A DNA stretch of 64,000 bases from Doris montereyensis (taxonomy: Eukaryota > Mollusca > Gastropoda > Nudibranchia > Dorididae): positions 40,001-104,000 of the forward strand of contig JAXRKP010001018.1 of the NCBI GenBank assembly GCA_037039925.1. Direction: 5' to 3'. Below the pieces are notes generated by a model that did no database searches, was not told where the DNA came from, and saw only the letters and a list, made by a program, of their open reading frames with translations. Made by a program: the position numbers and the translations under genes. Within the stretch, counting starts at the first letter, position 1; each line of letters opens with the position of its first letter. Of the stretch, positions 10,905-47,300 are shown one piece after another.

Positions 10905-13900
10905 TTACAAAGTGTGTCTTGTCTATGGGTTCATTGAACCTGTTACAAAGTGTGTCTTGTCTATGGGTTCATTGCATCTCTGTTACAAAGTGTGTCTTGT
11001 CTATAGGTTCATTGAACCTCTGTTACAAAGTGTGTCTTGTCTATAGGTTCATTGAACCTCTGTTACAAAGTGTGTCTTGTCTATAGGTTCATTGAACCTC
11101 TGTTACAAAGTGTGTCTTGTCTATAGGTTCATTGAACCTCTGTTACAAAGTGTGTCTTGTCTATGGGTTCATTGCACCTCTGTTACAAAGTGTGTCTTGT
11201 CTATGGGTTCATTGCACCTCTGTTACAAAGTGTGTCTTGTCTATGGGTTCATTGCACGTCTGTTCCAAAGTGTGTCTTGTCTATAGGTTCATTGAACCTC
11301 TGTTACAAAAGTGTGCTTTGTCTACAGGTTCATTGAACCTCTGTTACAAAGTGTGTCTTGTCTATGGGTTTATTGAACCTGTTACAAAGTGTGTCTTGTC
11401 TATGGGTTCATTGAACCTCTGTTACAAAGTGTGTCTTGTCTATAGGTTCATTGAACCTCTGTTACGAAGTGTGTCTTGTCTATAGGTTTATTGAACCTCT
11501 GTAGTGTTACAAAGTGTGTCTTGTCTATGGGTTTATTGAACCTTTGTTACAAAGTGTGTCTTGTCTATAGGTTCATTGAACCTCTGTTACAAAGTGTGCT
11601 TTGTCTACGGGTTCATTGAACCTCTGTTACAAAGTGTGCTTTGTCTACGGGTTCATTGAACCTCTGTTACAAAGTGTGCCTTGTCTATGGATTCATTGAA
11701 GCTCTGTTACAATGTGTGTCTTGTCTATGGGTTTGTTGCACCTCTGTTACAAAGTGTGTCTTGTCTATGGGTTCATTGAACCTCTGTTACAAAGTGTGTC
11801 TTGTCTATGGGTTCATTGAACCTCTGTTACAAAGTGTGCCTTGTCTATGGGTTCATTGAACCTCTGTTACAATGCGTGTCTTGTCTATGGGTTCATTGCA
11901 CCTCTGTTACAAAGTGTGTCTTGTCTATGGGGTCATTGAACCTCTGTTACAAAGTGTGTCTTGTCTATAGGTTCATTAAACCTCTGTTATAAAATGTGTC
12001 TTGTCTATAGGTTCATTGAACCTCTGTCACAATGCATGTCTTGTCTATAGGTTCATTGAACCTCTGTCACAATGCATGTCTTGTCTATAGGTTCATTGAA
12101 CATCTGTTACAAAGTGTGTCTTGTCTATAGGTTCATTAAACCTCTGTCACAATGCATGTCTTGTCTATAGGTTCTTTGAACCTCTGTCACAATGAGTGTC
12201 TTGTCTATGGGTTTATTGAATCTCTGTTACAAAGCGTGTCTTGTCTATAGGTTCATTGAACCTCTGTTACAAAGTGTGTCTTGTCTATGGGTTCATTGAA
12301 TCTCTGTTACAAAGTGTGTCTTGTCTATAGGTTCATTGAACCTCTGTTACAAAGTGTGTCTTGTCTATAGGTTCATTGAACCTCTGTTACAAAGTGTGCC
12401 TTGTCTATAGGTTTATTGAACCTCTGTAGTGTTACAAAGTGTGTCTTGTCTATAGGTTCATTGAACCTCTGTTACAAAGTGTGTCTTGTCTATAGGTTTA
12501 TTGAACCTCTGTAGTGTTACAAAGTGTGTCTTGTCTATGGGTTCATTGAATCTCTGTTACAAAGTGTGTCTTGTCTATGGGTTCATTGAACCTCTGTTAC
12601 AAAGTGTGTCTTGTCTATAGGTTCATTGAACCTCTGTTACAAAGTGTGTCTTGTCTATAGGTTCATTGAACCTCTGTTACAAAGTGTGTCTTGTCTATAG
12701 GTTTATTGAACCTCTGTAGTGTTACAAAGTGTGTCTTGTCTATGGGTTTATTGAACCTTTGTTACAAAGTGTGTCTTGTCTATAGGTTCATTGAACCTCT
12801 GTTACAAAGCGTGTCTTGTCTATAGGTTCATTGAATCTCTGTTACAAAGTGTGCCTTGTCTATGGGTTCATTGAATCTCTGTTACAAAGTGTGCCTTGTC
12901 TATGGGTTCATTGAATCTCTGTTACAATGCATGTCTTGTCTATAGGTTCATTGAACCTCTGTCACAATGCATGTCTTGTCTACAGGTTCATTGAACCTCT
13001 GTCACAATGCATGTCTTGTCTATAGGTTCATTGAACCTCTGTTACAAAGCGTGTCTTGTCTATAGGTTCATTAAACCTCTGTCACAATGCATGTCTTGTC
13101 TATAGGTTCTTTGAACCTCTGTCACAATGCATGTCTTGTCTATAGGTTCATTGAACCTCTGTTACAAAGTGTGTCTTGTCTATAGGTTCATTAAACCTCT
13201 GTCACAATGCATGTCTTGTCTATAGGTTCATTAAACCTCTGTCACAATGCATGTCTTGTCTATAGGTTCTTTGAACCTCTGTCAGAATGAGTGTCTTGTC
13301 TGTGGGTTCAATGAACCTCTGTTACAATACGTGTCTTGTCTATGGGTTCAATGAATCTCTGTTACAATACGTGTCTGTGGGTTCAATGAACCTCTGTTAC
13401 AATACGTGTCTTGTCTATGGGTTCAATGAACCTCTGTTACAATACGTGTCTTGTCTATAGGTTCATTGAATCTCTGTTACAAAGCGTGTCTTGTCTATGG
13501 GTTCATTGAATCCTTGTTACAAAGCGTGTCTTGTCTATAGGTTCATTGAATCCTTGTTACAAAGCGTGTCTTGTCTATAGGTTCATTGAATCTTTGTTAC
13601 AAAGCGTGTCTTGTCTATGGGTTCATTGAACCTCTGTTACAAAATGTGTCTTGTCTATAGGTTCATTGAATCCTTGTTACAAAGCGTGTCTTGTCTATAG
13701 GTTCATTGAATCTTTGTTACAAAGCGTGTCTTGTCTATAGGTTCATTGAATCCTTGTTACAAAGCGTGTCTTGTCTATAGGTTCATTGAATCCTTGTTAC
13801 AAAGCGTGTCTTGTCTATAGGTTCATTGAACCTCTGTTACAAAATGTGTCTTGTCTATAGGTTCATTGAATCTTTGTTACAAAGCGTGTCTTGTCTATGG

Positions 13901-14620
13901 GTTCATTGAACCTCTGTTACAAAATGTGTCTTGTCTATAGGTTCATTGAATCCTTGTTACAAAGCGTGTCTTGTCTATAGGTTCATTGAACCTCTGTTAC
14001 AAAATGTGTCTTGTCTATAGGTTCATTGAATCCTTGTTACAAAGCATGTCTTGTCTATAGGTTCATTGAATCTTTGCTACAAAGCGTGTCTTGTCTATAG
14101 GTTCATTGAATCTCTGTTACAAAATGTGTCTTGTCTATAGGTTCATTGAATCTTTGTTACAAAGCGTGTCTTGTCTATAGGTTCATTGAATCCTTGTTAC
14201 AAAGCGTGTCTTGTCTACAGGTTCATTGAACCTCTATTACAAAATGTGTCTTGTCTATAGGTTCATTGAATCTTTGTTACAAAGCGTGTCTTGTCTATAG
14301 GTTCATTGAACCTCTGTTACAAAATGTGTCTTGTCTATAGGTTCATGGAGCTTCTGTTACAAAGCGTGTTTCGTCTGCAGGCTCATTCAGACTGTTAAAA
14401 AGCATGTTTGGTCTATGAATACATTGAGCTTGTGTTACAAAGCATGCTTTGTCTGCAGGCTCATTGAGACTCTGTTAAAGAGCATATCTGGTCTATGAAT
14501 ACATTAAGCTGTGTTATAAAGCATTTTTTGTCTGTAGGCTCATTCAGACTGTTAAAATGCATGTTTGGTCTATGAATACATTGAGCTTGTGTTACAAAGC
14601 ACATCCTGTCTTAAGGTTCA
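10905..14620. repeat. 40-bp satellite array, block 2
   Basis: About 92 copies of a 40-bp unit contain ataggttcattgaacctct, gttacaaagtg and tgtcttgtct. It is clearly related to block 1. Sub-variants cluster by position: an extra agt after ctctgt near 11.5 and 12.4-12.7 kb, cacaatgcatgtc at 12.0-13.3 kb, and alternating tccttgttac / cctctgttac at 13.5-14.3 kb. The last units (14.36-14.62 kb) alternate a divergent aggctcattcagac form with the block 1 form. The six-frame open readings here are artefacts. Confidence 0.95.
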
Positions 14621-14679
14621 TTGAGTTCTACGTCTACTACATGTATTCGTATGGTCACTATTTACAAAACAAGAGCAGA

Positions 14680-16930
14680 TAGCTATTCCAGCTCCCTCTC
14701 TTTTTGCCGCAGTTGGGCATTGAGGGCATTCAGCTCCTTGATCCTCAATTTGGAATACCTCCTAAGGACATTTTGTGTTTTGGGAGGGGCCTTGTCTTTT
14801 TGTTCACTGATGTCATCTGCAGTTTGAACTAAGTTATCGATATCCATTTGCAGTCTACTTTTTTTTGTCTTCATCTCCTCCACCTCATCTAAAACTTTCT
14901 CTTCCTAATCCGACGTTCCTTTTTCTTCAACATCTCCCTAGCCTCTCTCTTGTCCCTTAGTGCATGTGACTGTGAGTACCGTAACCATGCTTTCCCGTAT
15001 GATATGACCATCTCCGGTGACAAAAACGCTTTGGAAGTTGGCAGACAGGGCATCTAGCTGTCAACGACTCTTCTTCAAGATTTTCTATTGTCACTTCCTT
15101 GTTTACAGAAAAGCCCCTTTCTACCTCAGCAATACCATGGCTCAAGATTAAAACTACATTCAGGATCTTCTTCAGCTGTGGTAATCCAGACAGGTGCCCA
15201 TGATTGTTGAAGTATTCATCAACCCGTACATCTGTTACGGGCACATGCCTGATGAATACTTTCAACTGATCAAATTGATGAATTGCATCGTCAATAACTT
15301 CTAGAGAAATGTGATTGCAATTAACTAGGTGTTTTGACACACTCTTGAAGAGTTGAGTTGATGATGTCCTTCTGCTTATGACCTTAGGAGGATTAAAACA
15401 TGAGATCTCCTGAGCAAACTTGTAATTGAGTGGCGATTTCTCTAAAAAAAAACATTCTCACACTGGATTTTACAAATCTTTTGATTTTCAAGTCTGAAAC
15501 ATTTTTTCTTTCTGAATCAAGAATTTGAGATGCCAAAAATATAACCAAACATTGATGTTATTGTGGGTCTCAACTTTGCTTTTATCAATGTCCTTGGGTG
15601 GTACAAGGTCAGAATAAGATTGAATCTCACGGCAGATACCAGAATCAGTCCATAAAGTCTCTTAACAGATCATCACAGAGGAACAGTGCTAGAGGCTCAC
15701 TTCCCTGGAATTTGACGAGGAAGGGTTTAGGGATCGTTGCCAAGAAGACGAATGATTGAATTTAGCTACAAAGAAGATGTCCTTTTCCCACTGGCAAAAC
15801 AATTTTAAAACTGGCACATGAGGTTTGATAAAGTACCTTTCTTGACAGCAGAAATGCATTGCAAAACAGAAGGCCAAATTTCAATAGCACTAGCACGTTC
15901 AGCAACTGGAATGTTTTCAAGCCAACGATGTCCACCTAATTTTAAATAATCTGCTCTTCGTGTTGGCGCAGCTTTAAACAAATAATATAAAAAGCGAAGT
16001 AAACTTCTCAAATCCCAGTCTGATTCCACAAGTCCTGCTTTGAAACTATTTTATGTACAACATGGAGTCGACAGTAACCTATGTTGAGCAAAGTCACATT
16101 TTCATCATCCTGAATTCTCTCATCAAGTCTTTAAACACTTTCCAATTAACATTTGGTCCGTCCATTGATAATTGAATTAATTTGTGGCCACCAGGTTCAG
16201 CAAGGACCTTTTGAAGACACTGTTGAATATCCTGAGACTTATCATATTACAAAAATAGCGACTCTATGTATTTGGACTTGACAAGCCCATCACTTCCAAT
16301 GAAGCGAATATGATTGTCCATCTGCTTCTTTTCCAAATCGCGATTGAGACTTTCATCAAACATCAACACAAAATTGTCTGCATCTTTAATTTACTTAATT
16401 ATTTCTATTTTTACAGCCGGAGCAATACCAAATGTAATAAGGTAACCTAGCTTTGTTCTACAACATCGGAAAGTCTTATCAATTTGCGAGTCCTTGAACA
16501 TGGCTTGGAAGAGTGACCCTTCATCCTCTGAATCCTAAGCACTATTAAAGTATTATATTATGGTTCGAAATCAAATACACAGCCCACCTAATCTCAGCTT
16601 CAAGGGTGTCTGTCTGTTGAAGCAGTGTGAAAGCTTATCTTACTTTATGAGTCATTTGGATTACCAGCTACATCTAGGCCTATTGAGGTAGAACCAAAGC
16701 TTGAGCTGCTACATTGTACATGTAGTTGTAGATCTACTTTTAACAGTTTCAGAGGGTTCGCTTTTTTAGCAGTAGATTTAGAGCTAGAGGGAAATGTAAA
16801 ACTCAAACTCTTATTTGATTTCAGCAGATTCAAGAGTTTTTTGTGCTTATTAGAATGGTTGTGAGTAGTTAAGGCCTTTATCCCTGAATATCCAACAGCG
16901 TAACTCTGATGGCATTCAAGTCCACACAAT
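14680..16930 (-). pseudogene. Decayed hAT-type transposase with BED-like zinc finger
   Basis: Reading on the minus strand, broken frames appear in the expected order. At about 16645-16929 a Cys/His segment with HNHSNKHKKLL suggests a BED-like finger. At about 16140-16260 comes LIQLSMDGPNVNWK, typical of hAT-like transposases of the KRAB/ZNF862-like type. At about 15805-16029 come YYLFKAAPTRRADY and HRWLENIPVAERA. At about 15000-15330 comes the C-terminal dimerisation segment with EVERGFSVNKEV. Several frameshifts and stops separate the pieces, so it is inactive. It sits inside the 40-bp satellite, which resumes at about 17.24 kb. Confidence 0.8.
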
Positions 16931-17235
16931 TACAATATTACTGTGCTCGATTACTGTCTGTAGTAATATTCTTATTGGATTAGTATAACCTCATACAAGA
17001 AATTCCTTGGTATCGATTATACACATGTTCTAAATCGTTGTTTCCGGTAACCTCTGTCTTATCTTAAATATTCGGTTGTCTATTATGCATAACCAGATCG
17101 GTACGCTTTTGGCCCTTAGTCCTACCAAAATGTATCTTTATCAGACCCATCCCTCTCTGAGCCGACCAAAATCCGACTTATCCAACCTCATTCTGTCCAT
17201 CCGACCAAAATCTTACTTATTCGACCTGCCCGGAT

Positions 17236-17345
17236 ACCTTGTACAAAGTATGTTGTGTCTATGGATGCATTGAGCTTTTGTTACAAAGCATGTCATTTTC
17301 TACGGATGCATTGAGTTTTTCACAGAAATTTTCTGTCATGTATCC
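17236..17345. repeat. 40-bp satellite remnant beyond the hAT insertion
   Basis: Two to three diverged units (ttgttacaaagcatgtc, atgcattgagctttt) resume here. They are followed by an inverted piece tccatagacacaacacg. Confidence 0.7.
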
Positions 17346-18465
17346 ATAGACACAACACGTTTTTTTTTTAAAGTGGATCAGATACAGTGGTGTTGGCCTA
17401 AGAACCCGCCGCCTGAGAACCCGGACCGCCTAAGAACTCGCTAGTTCCGTGCAACAGAATTTTTCTAATAATAAAAAACTACCCCTTTAAGTAAAACCAC
17501 TGAGCTGAGAATCATGAGAGAGAAAAAATCCACATTCAATTTAATGCTAACAATTGGCGATAACATGTGATACGTTGCAAATGAATCAAAGAAAGGCGGG
17601 TGGGAAGTCTATTGCATTAGTCCAGACACTAGAAGGTGTAATTAAAACGTCACACCGGTGTGTCAGACATCGAATGACAGATACGAGGAAAGGTTCACTA
17701 CCCACCCTGTCCATCTTTCCTGGCCACCTGTACCTGTAACCATGCTTTGGCACCTCGGACATTACAGACGATCGAAGATGACGTAACTATTGCATGTCAA
17801 GACGTGAAGGCAAAGCAATTGCAACATCAAAGACAGAAAACAGGGTAAGGACAGCCCTCTTATTGTTGCGAGTTTTTCTCAGGCCGTCCTGCGTTTGTGA
17901 TCAACTTTCATCTGTTGTCATTAGCTGAAAAATGAATGACCAATCATACAGTGTTGTCAACATGTGCCGAAGTGATAGTAGAAATTGTTACATTGTTTTG
18001 TCGTAGTATACTCATAAACTTTTATTCAATTGCTCAGTTCGCTGCATACTTTTTCAAAATATCATTTCAAGCACAGCTTTAAACAATCATAATGCCTACA
18101 CGAGGCAATACTCTTGATAATATAATATTAACAAACAAAACTGCTTATCTATTAGGGTTTAGTCAAAATTTTATGGTCATGGGGAATTGCCAATACAAAA
18201 TACAGTAAAATACAAAACATGGCAGAATTCACCTTAGAACCCGGTCTGCCTAAGAACCTGCTGTTTCTGTCTCTTGAGGACTGGATTCTAAATCTTAGGA
18301 GGACACCAGGGTAACCATTATTTTGTTTTTTTTACAAATTTTTTAATTTTTAAACATAAATTAAAAACCCTTTTCTTATTAATGTATTATCTAACAGATA
18401 TATAAATACATGTAATACAACACCAATAATAATTTCATTAAGACATGTAGTAATGTTTTTATGAT
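17346..18465. other. Region downstream of RNPC3, no gene seen
   Basis: It contains a related pair of short segments (cctaagaacccg at about 17398 and gcctaagaacctg at about 18247) of unknown origin. I see no exon. Confidence 0.4.
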
Positions 18466-18471
18466 TTTATT
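18466..18471 (-). terminator. Candidate poly(A) signal of RNPC3
   Basis: AATAAA on the minus strand lies about 41 nt after the RNPC3 stop codon. A second AATAAA on the same strand lies at 18020-18025. Either could define the 3' end; transcript data would be needed to choose. Confidence 0.45.
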
Positions 18472-18511
18472 TGTGTTTTATAAAATGAGGTACCGGTAGA
18501 CATTTTTGAAT

Positions 18512-41757
<23,246 letters not shown>

Positions 41758-42023
41758 GAACGGCTATGGATATAACAATGTTAAGAGCAACTTAATTTTT
41801 CAGAGAACTCCAAACTCCGATGTGATTGATTTGCCTGATGTTGATAAATGTACGCATATCAGACTGAGCAGTAGAAAAAGCAATGCATTTCCGGTTGTCA
41901 AGGAGAAGGGTCACTGAATGTTATCGCATGAAAGTTTCATGAGAGACCCTTGCTAGAGCTAGCTAGATCTAAATATTATATCTACAGTGATCTACATTTG
42001 ATTTGCAAGAGTTCTATTTCACA
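41758..42023. promoter_or_regulatory. Putative bidirectional promoter, RNPC3 (-) / NDUFB3 (+)
   Basis: Only 266 bp separate the two start codons, so both promoters and 5' UTRs must lie here (barring upstream non-coding exons). No TATA box is convincing. atttccgg at 41887-41894 is an ETS-type core, a site class common in bidirectional and nuclear respiratory-gene promoters. The role is inferred from position. Confidence 0.6.
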
Positions 42024-42148
42024 ATGGGAGGAGGAGGTACTCCACATGAGATACCAGACTGGAAAACCTACAAGGCCGAAGGTATTCCTGAACTTGACAG
42101 ATTACAACGAAGACTAGGAGCTCTCGGCCTGCGTGATCCTTGGATAAG
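42024..42148 (+). CDS. NDUFB3: NDUFB3 exon 1 (complex I subunit B12)
   Basis: NDUFB3 is an accessory subunit of the membrane arm of mitochondrial NADH:ubiquinone oxidoreductase. The exon encodes 41 residues plus two bases: MGGGGTPHEIPDWKTYKAEG, then IPELDRLQRRLGALGLRDPW. IPDWKTYKAEGIPEL and GLRDPW match the family (human LPDYRQWKIEGTPLE and GLRDPWGRNEAWR). The start is the first ATG with the expected short N-terminus. The donor is ATAAG followed by gtaggc, phase 2. It is divergent to RNPC3. Confidence 0.93.
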
Positions 42149-42589
42149 GTAGGCTGAGTTTAGTTTAGGTTGATCTAAACTAGATTTAGATTCTAGAAAG
42201 AAGGGAGTTATTTTAGATATATATATATATATATATGCGCATATGTTTTGTGCAAAGCTAGGTAGCAGCTCCACATTCGGATACACCATTCAAATTTCAT
42301 TAGTATGCAAACTTTTCAATTCAATCAATGTGATCATGAAATATGATAAACTTAAGACACATGTTACATACTAAAGAATTATAAAAGACAATTTTATACA
42401 GTAGAAAGAATCTAGAGTCAATATCCATTCCCGACCACTGTCGGCGTCAACTTCTTTTCAGGATTTCCTATAGATCTATATAGAGATCTATCTATACTAC
42501 TTTCACCCCCTAACTTTGTTCAGTCTTCACACGACACAACTGCCCTTTCCTTTGATTTGAGAGATCTTTGTGAACTTGAGAGGGGGAGG

Positions 42590-42760
42590 CGCGCCACCTG
42601 GACTGGCGAGTTTGGGACCAAAAGGTTGAATTTTTGTTCTTGCATATTTGAGTAGAACGATCATTTATCTACAAGTTTTTATGGCAAAAAACTCCACGAC
42701 TTTCTATTTTTTTTTACAAAATATTTTGCAGGCAAGAGTAGGTACACAGCGTCGACAACC
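42590..42760 (+). repeat. Dispersed repeat, partner of 37380-37560
   Basis: See the partner entry for shared words. It lies at the beginning of the NDUFB3 intron. Confidence 0.65.
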
Positions 42761-42779
42761 CGTACCTCTTAGTTTCATC

Positions 42780-43520
42780 TGCCCGTCAGTTAGGTCATGT
42801 TAACGGAAGTCAGCTACCGGTCAGAAGGCAACACAAGCCTTACCTGTCGGCAGTTGCGGAAATACCAATTAAATGACTATATATATAATATAATATATAT
42901 TGATCTCTTTTCACCATATTTATAAGTCTGAATGTCATCAGTGTGTAGTCACCAAGTGTGAACTGAGTACTTTTCCATTGTGCGCAAAAATTATACCCAA
43001 GACATCATTCACTATTACGCAAGAAGAGTTCAAAGTTGGTGAAGGAAAATTGAAATTAATTGCGGACGATATGAATTTAAACTTCAAAATCTCGAAAACC
43101 GAACTTGCAATAATTACCAAACTGGCAGAAACTCATCTCACTACATTTTTGTAAACCTGGTGACGAAAACACATTGGAGGTTTCATTTGAAATGACGAAT
43201 CTAGCTCTGTTTAACTAACAAGTACTGCGATATAAGCCACCTTGAGAGACACACATGACATAGAGAGAGAGAGAGGGAGGAGATAGATAAAGAGAGACAG
43301 AGGGAGAGGGAGGAGTGATAGACAGTCACAGAGACACGGCAGTAGTGAGAGAGACAGACACAGAGCTAGAGAGAGAACGATAGTATTTGCGATATAATGC
43401 ATTGTTTCGAAAATGGTTGATCAACAATAATACTGTAAACCTGTATCATGTTGGAAAAGTGGGTGGGAAAGTAGGTGCACAAAATATTACACAAATGCTT
43501 AATATTATTTCAAAATCATG
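42780..43520. other. NDUFB3 intron sequence with an unrecognised 84-codon open frame
   Basis: At 42900-43154 (+) an open frame with ordinary amino-acid composition (for example FKVGEGKLKLIADDMNLNF) is not explained by a simple repeat. I recognise no family. It could be a transposon remnant or chance. Bases 43262-43380 are GA/GACA-rich. Confidence 0.3.
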
Positions 43521-43640
43521 GTCCACACAGTGCTAGGCTAGTGACTGAAGGACCAGATATCCATTCAGAGCAGTCTTACCTTCCTTCATCAACAACAGAA
43601 CATAGCTATGTGTAGGTGTATGTGTGCATGTATAATGTGT
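43520..43640 (+). repeat. Duplicated segment, copy 1 (partner 44345-44480)
   Basis: tggtccacacagtgct, aggctagtgac, gaaggaccagat and catagcta occur in the same order in both segments. It is probably part of the degraded LTR element to the right. Confidence 0.6.
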
Positions 43641-44344
43641 GCTCGCTAGAAAAAGGGTGTACATGTCCAGTGTGCTTGTGCAGAGACTCTCTGGCTGGAG
43701 AGAAGCTGCGCTTTTTCTTGTGTTAATGAGAGTCATTGAGCAAAATGATTCCTACTTCTTTTTACATCATGAGAGAGAGAGATATGAGAGAGTATATTTA
43801 TTTTAAAAATGAAATGAAAACAGTATTATAGAGCAGGATACATTTATTAGCTAGCTATCGATCGAATAGAATTTGCCCAATACCAATTGTACCTTACACG
43901 TTTTTAAACATGCAAATAATTGTAAGAATAACTATTGACTTCTTGTATTCAACATAAAGAAGGTAAACCATTGATAACTATTGTCATGATAAATGGTTGA
44001 TCTGTCTTTCAAACATTAAGACATGTCATTCGTGACTTATTTGATCGGAAAATGGGAGAAGGACTGAACAAATAAATAAACCTGTAGATTTCATGTTGGA
44101 AAAATATTTTGGGTGGGATTCAGAGACTCCCTCAACCAAAAAACAATGTCAGTTAAGATCTCCCCAGAGATAGCCCACCCTGCACAAAGAACATCAACGA
44201 CCAGACAAAATATGACTATGTTGTCACATCTGCTGAAGAGGTGCATGATGTACTAGTTCCAGTTCAATATTAGCATTTTAAAAATAAAAAATAGTCTTTC
44301 CCTGCTCAAAAAATTAAACATGACTCCAAAATTGTTCCCTCACA

Positions 44345-47300
44345 ACCATGGTCCACACAGTGCTTAGGCTAGTGACGGGTTTGAAGGACCAGATGTCAAT
44401 CATCCGGTCAGGAGCCAAAAGTCTTCCACCACCTTCCCTTCACATTCAACAACAGCAAACATAGCTACCATTATGGGTGCAGAGCTGGAGGGGTTTCAGT
44501 GAGGACCGCAAATCTGGTGTTACATAAGATATTTTGAACTGCTAGGAGTGTCTGAATAGTGACTGCTTGAAAAAAAGATCGTCAAACACTGAATGGCAAG
44601 ATTGACTCTCAGCCAATGGAAATCCATTCGCACCTGGGGAACTCGCTTATCATGTCATTAATGTTAAGTCCTAAGTTGATACACACATCAGTTTCACCCT
44701 ACGCTGACGTCACTCAGCCTATACTCGGTGCAGATTTTTTCATATTAACGGACTAGATTATTGACCTAGCGCCTTGTGTCACTTGACAACATGTCTATCC
44801 TCCTTAACTGAACATTATAGATATACTCTCAGGTTTAAGTCTCCAGCCTCAAATGAAAATACAGTCAAACCTGCTGCAGCCTAGATCCTGAGATCCTTAG
44901 TCCACATTTTGACAACTCTACCAAAAACACCCAATCGAACACCACATCGTCTCTAATGGGCCACCTACACATCCAAGAGCTCATGTCTAGACCAAGCAAA
45001 CAGTCTGCTGCTAAAGCAGAGTTTTTTAAAGATGGAAGAATTGCATTGTGCCGTTCACAAATCCCCATGGTCTTCACCTCTCCATGTTGTCCCTAAGCCT
45101 GATGGAAAAGACCTTGTGGTGACTACAGGTGTCTGAATGCATCAACCAAAGACCAGACAAAATATCATCTCTGTTGAATATTCAAGATTTCACCAACCAT
45201 CTTGCTGGCTGTTCAATCTTTTCAAAAATCCCAGATTTGATTAGAAATATCATCAGATCCCCATGGCCAAATCGTCTATAGCAAAGACAGCAATAATTAC
45301 ACCTTTCGGACTCTGGGACTTTGAACTAGTGACAGTGAGATTGAAAAATGCTAATCTTTCCAGCGCTATGGATGGAATACTGCCCTGACGTGACCTTCTC
45401 TTCATGATAACGATGATATTCAAACCCTCCACAGGAACACATTAAGCACCTTCAGGAACTTTTCACACTCCTATCTTTGGCCTGGTCATAAACAAAAACC
45501 AAATGTTTTTGCTGACCAAAAAATTTCAGGGATCACGTCAGTTTAAAAATCACTTCCTCAGATTGCTGCCCTTTACATCATGCAGCTAGATTTCCTTCCT
45601 GAATTTGCTACTCTAGCACCCCCCTCCATGCTCAGGCAAGTGGCAAAGGATCAAAAGATTGAGTTGGTCCAGCGTTTGTCAAGAAGCTTTCTCAAACCAA
45701 AACAGTCAGACAAACTTACATCATCCTCAACCAGAGGCTCCAATTTGTTCACCATACCGCCATTGGAGTGAGCAACTGTCAGATCCTACCCTTGGATTTT
45801 CTCCCAGAATATAAGCCATTCGACCGTGAACTTTAGCATCTTACAGTGCAAAATCAAACATTTTAGACACTTTTTGGAAGCTGAAGACCCTTTACCCTCT
45901 TCTCCCCACAAACCTCTGACACTACAAAAAGCTCAAATGACCGTTCTCAGCGCCAAACTAGACATTTGTCTTTCAAATCGCACCTGGGGAACTCTATCGG
46001 ACATTCAATATATAAACCTAAATTCAATGATCAGGAAAGCAGACGCCCTGTCGAGATAAAGCTCTATACGAGAAACTGAAAAAACGGAAACGCGATCGGC
46101 AGGGACAATCATTGGGATGAAAACATGAAACCAACCAAGTAACAGCAGAAAATGGTCTCATACCGTTCTCAGGCCAAATCAACAGGCCTGACGCGAAAGA
46201 CAAACCTGCTCCTGCAGCAGCTTCTGTGCGATCCATTGTAGTCCCACCTTTTGGACCCGCATAATGTTCAACAAGATTCCACCAATGGTCTTTCAACACA
46301 TGCAAAGAGCTCATGACCCACCAAGAAAACTCCTGCAGGCTCTCCTCAGAAACAATTTCACTATTGACCGAAAGTCATTTTGGAGCGGACCTGTCTACCA
46401 GCTCTTCTTCAGATAGCCGGAGTGCCCTTCGGAAACTCTAAAGAAGACAATAACCGTGCAATTCACGTAATGTTAAGTCCTATGACTGACTGCTTGGCTC
46501 TACTAACGGACTAGCCATTGATCCCACAAGTTTCTGACAAACGGAATCACCTTGAACATGTCTATCCTCCTTGAGCTCAAAAGTCAAAAACATTCCCTTA
46601 CACTCTCAGCACTAAAAGCTCTGCACAACCACCTGATTGGTTTGAAGAACTCTCCCATGGTTCTATTAGGCCTTCGTTCTTCTTGGAGAGTGGATCCTGA
46701 CTGTTCACCTGCTGAACTTGTGTATGGGTTCGACACTCCCGTTCATACCATGGTCTTCAATTCCATGTTGTCCCTAAGCCATGTGACGACCTTGTGGTGA
46801 CTAATTCTGAATGCATCAACCAGATATACCATTCCTCTAGGCATATTCAAGATTTCAACAACCATCATGGCTGTTCAATCTTTTCAAAAATCGATTTGAT
46901 TAGAGGCTATCATCAGATCCCCATGGTTCCTATAGCAAAGACAAATAATTACACCTCTCGGACTGGGAGTTCCTCCGAATGCCTTTCGGATTCAGCCGAC
47001 TATCTTTTTCATGGATGGAATACTCACGTGACCTTTCCAACGACCATATGACGGTCCATTCTCTGGTTGCAAGTCATTCTGAGAAGGAACACATTAAGCA
47101 CCTTCACCCTCGAGATGAAAGGGCGCTTCATAAACAAATCTCAAATGTGACTGCCAAAAATCGATTTCTTGGGACATCACTCAGTTAACCACTTCCTGAC
47201 AGGATTGCTGCCCTTCGTGACAGCCCTGAACCACCCAGCAACCGCAAAGCCTGCTTCCTAGGCATGGTTAATTACTACCACCGTTTCCTTCCTGGAATTT

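Noticed and set aside
10852..11992. Several 60-120-codon open frames with CVLSMGSL-type periodicity
   Set aside because: They are frames through the 40-bp satellite.
8800..14620. Regular direct repeats resembling a CRISPR array
   Set aside because: Units are contiguous 40-mers without spacers, in a eukaryotic genome with no cas genes. It is a satellite.
45580..47188. Several 60-90-codon open frames
   Set aside because: They are fragments of a decayed Gypsy polyprotein and not host genes.
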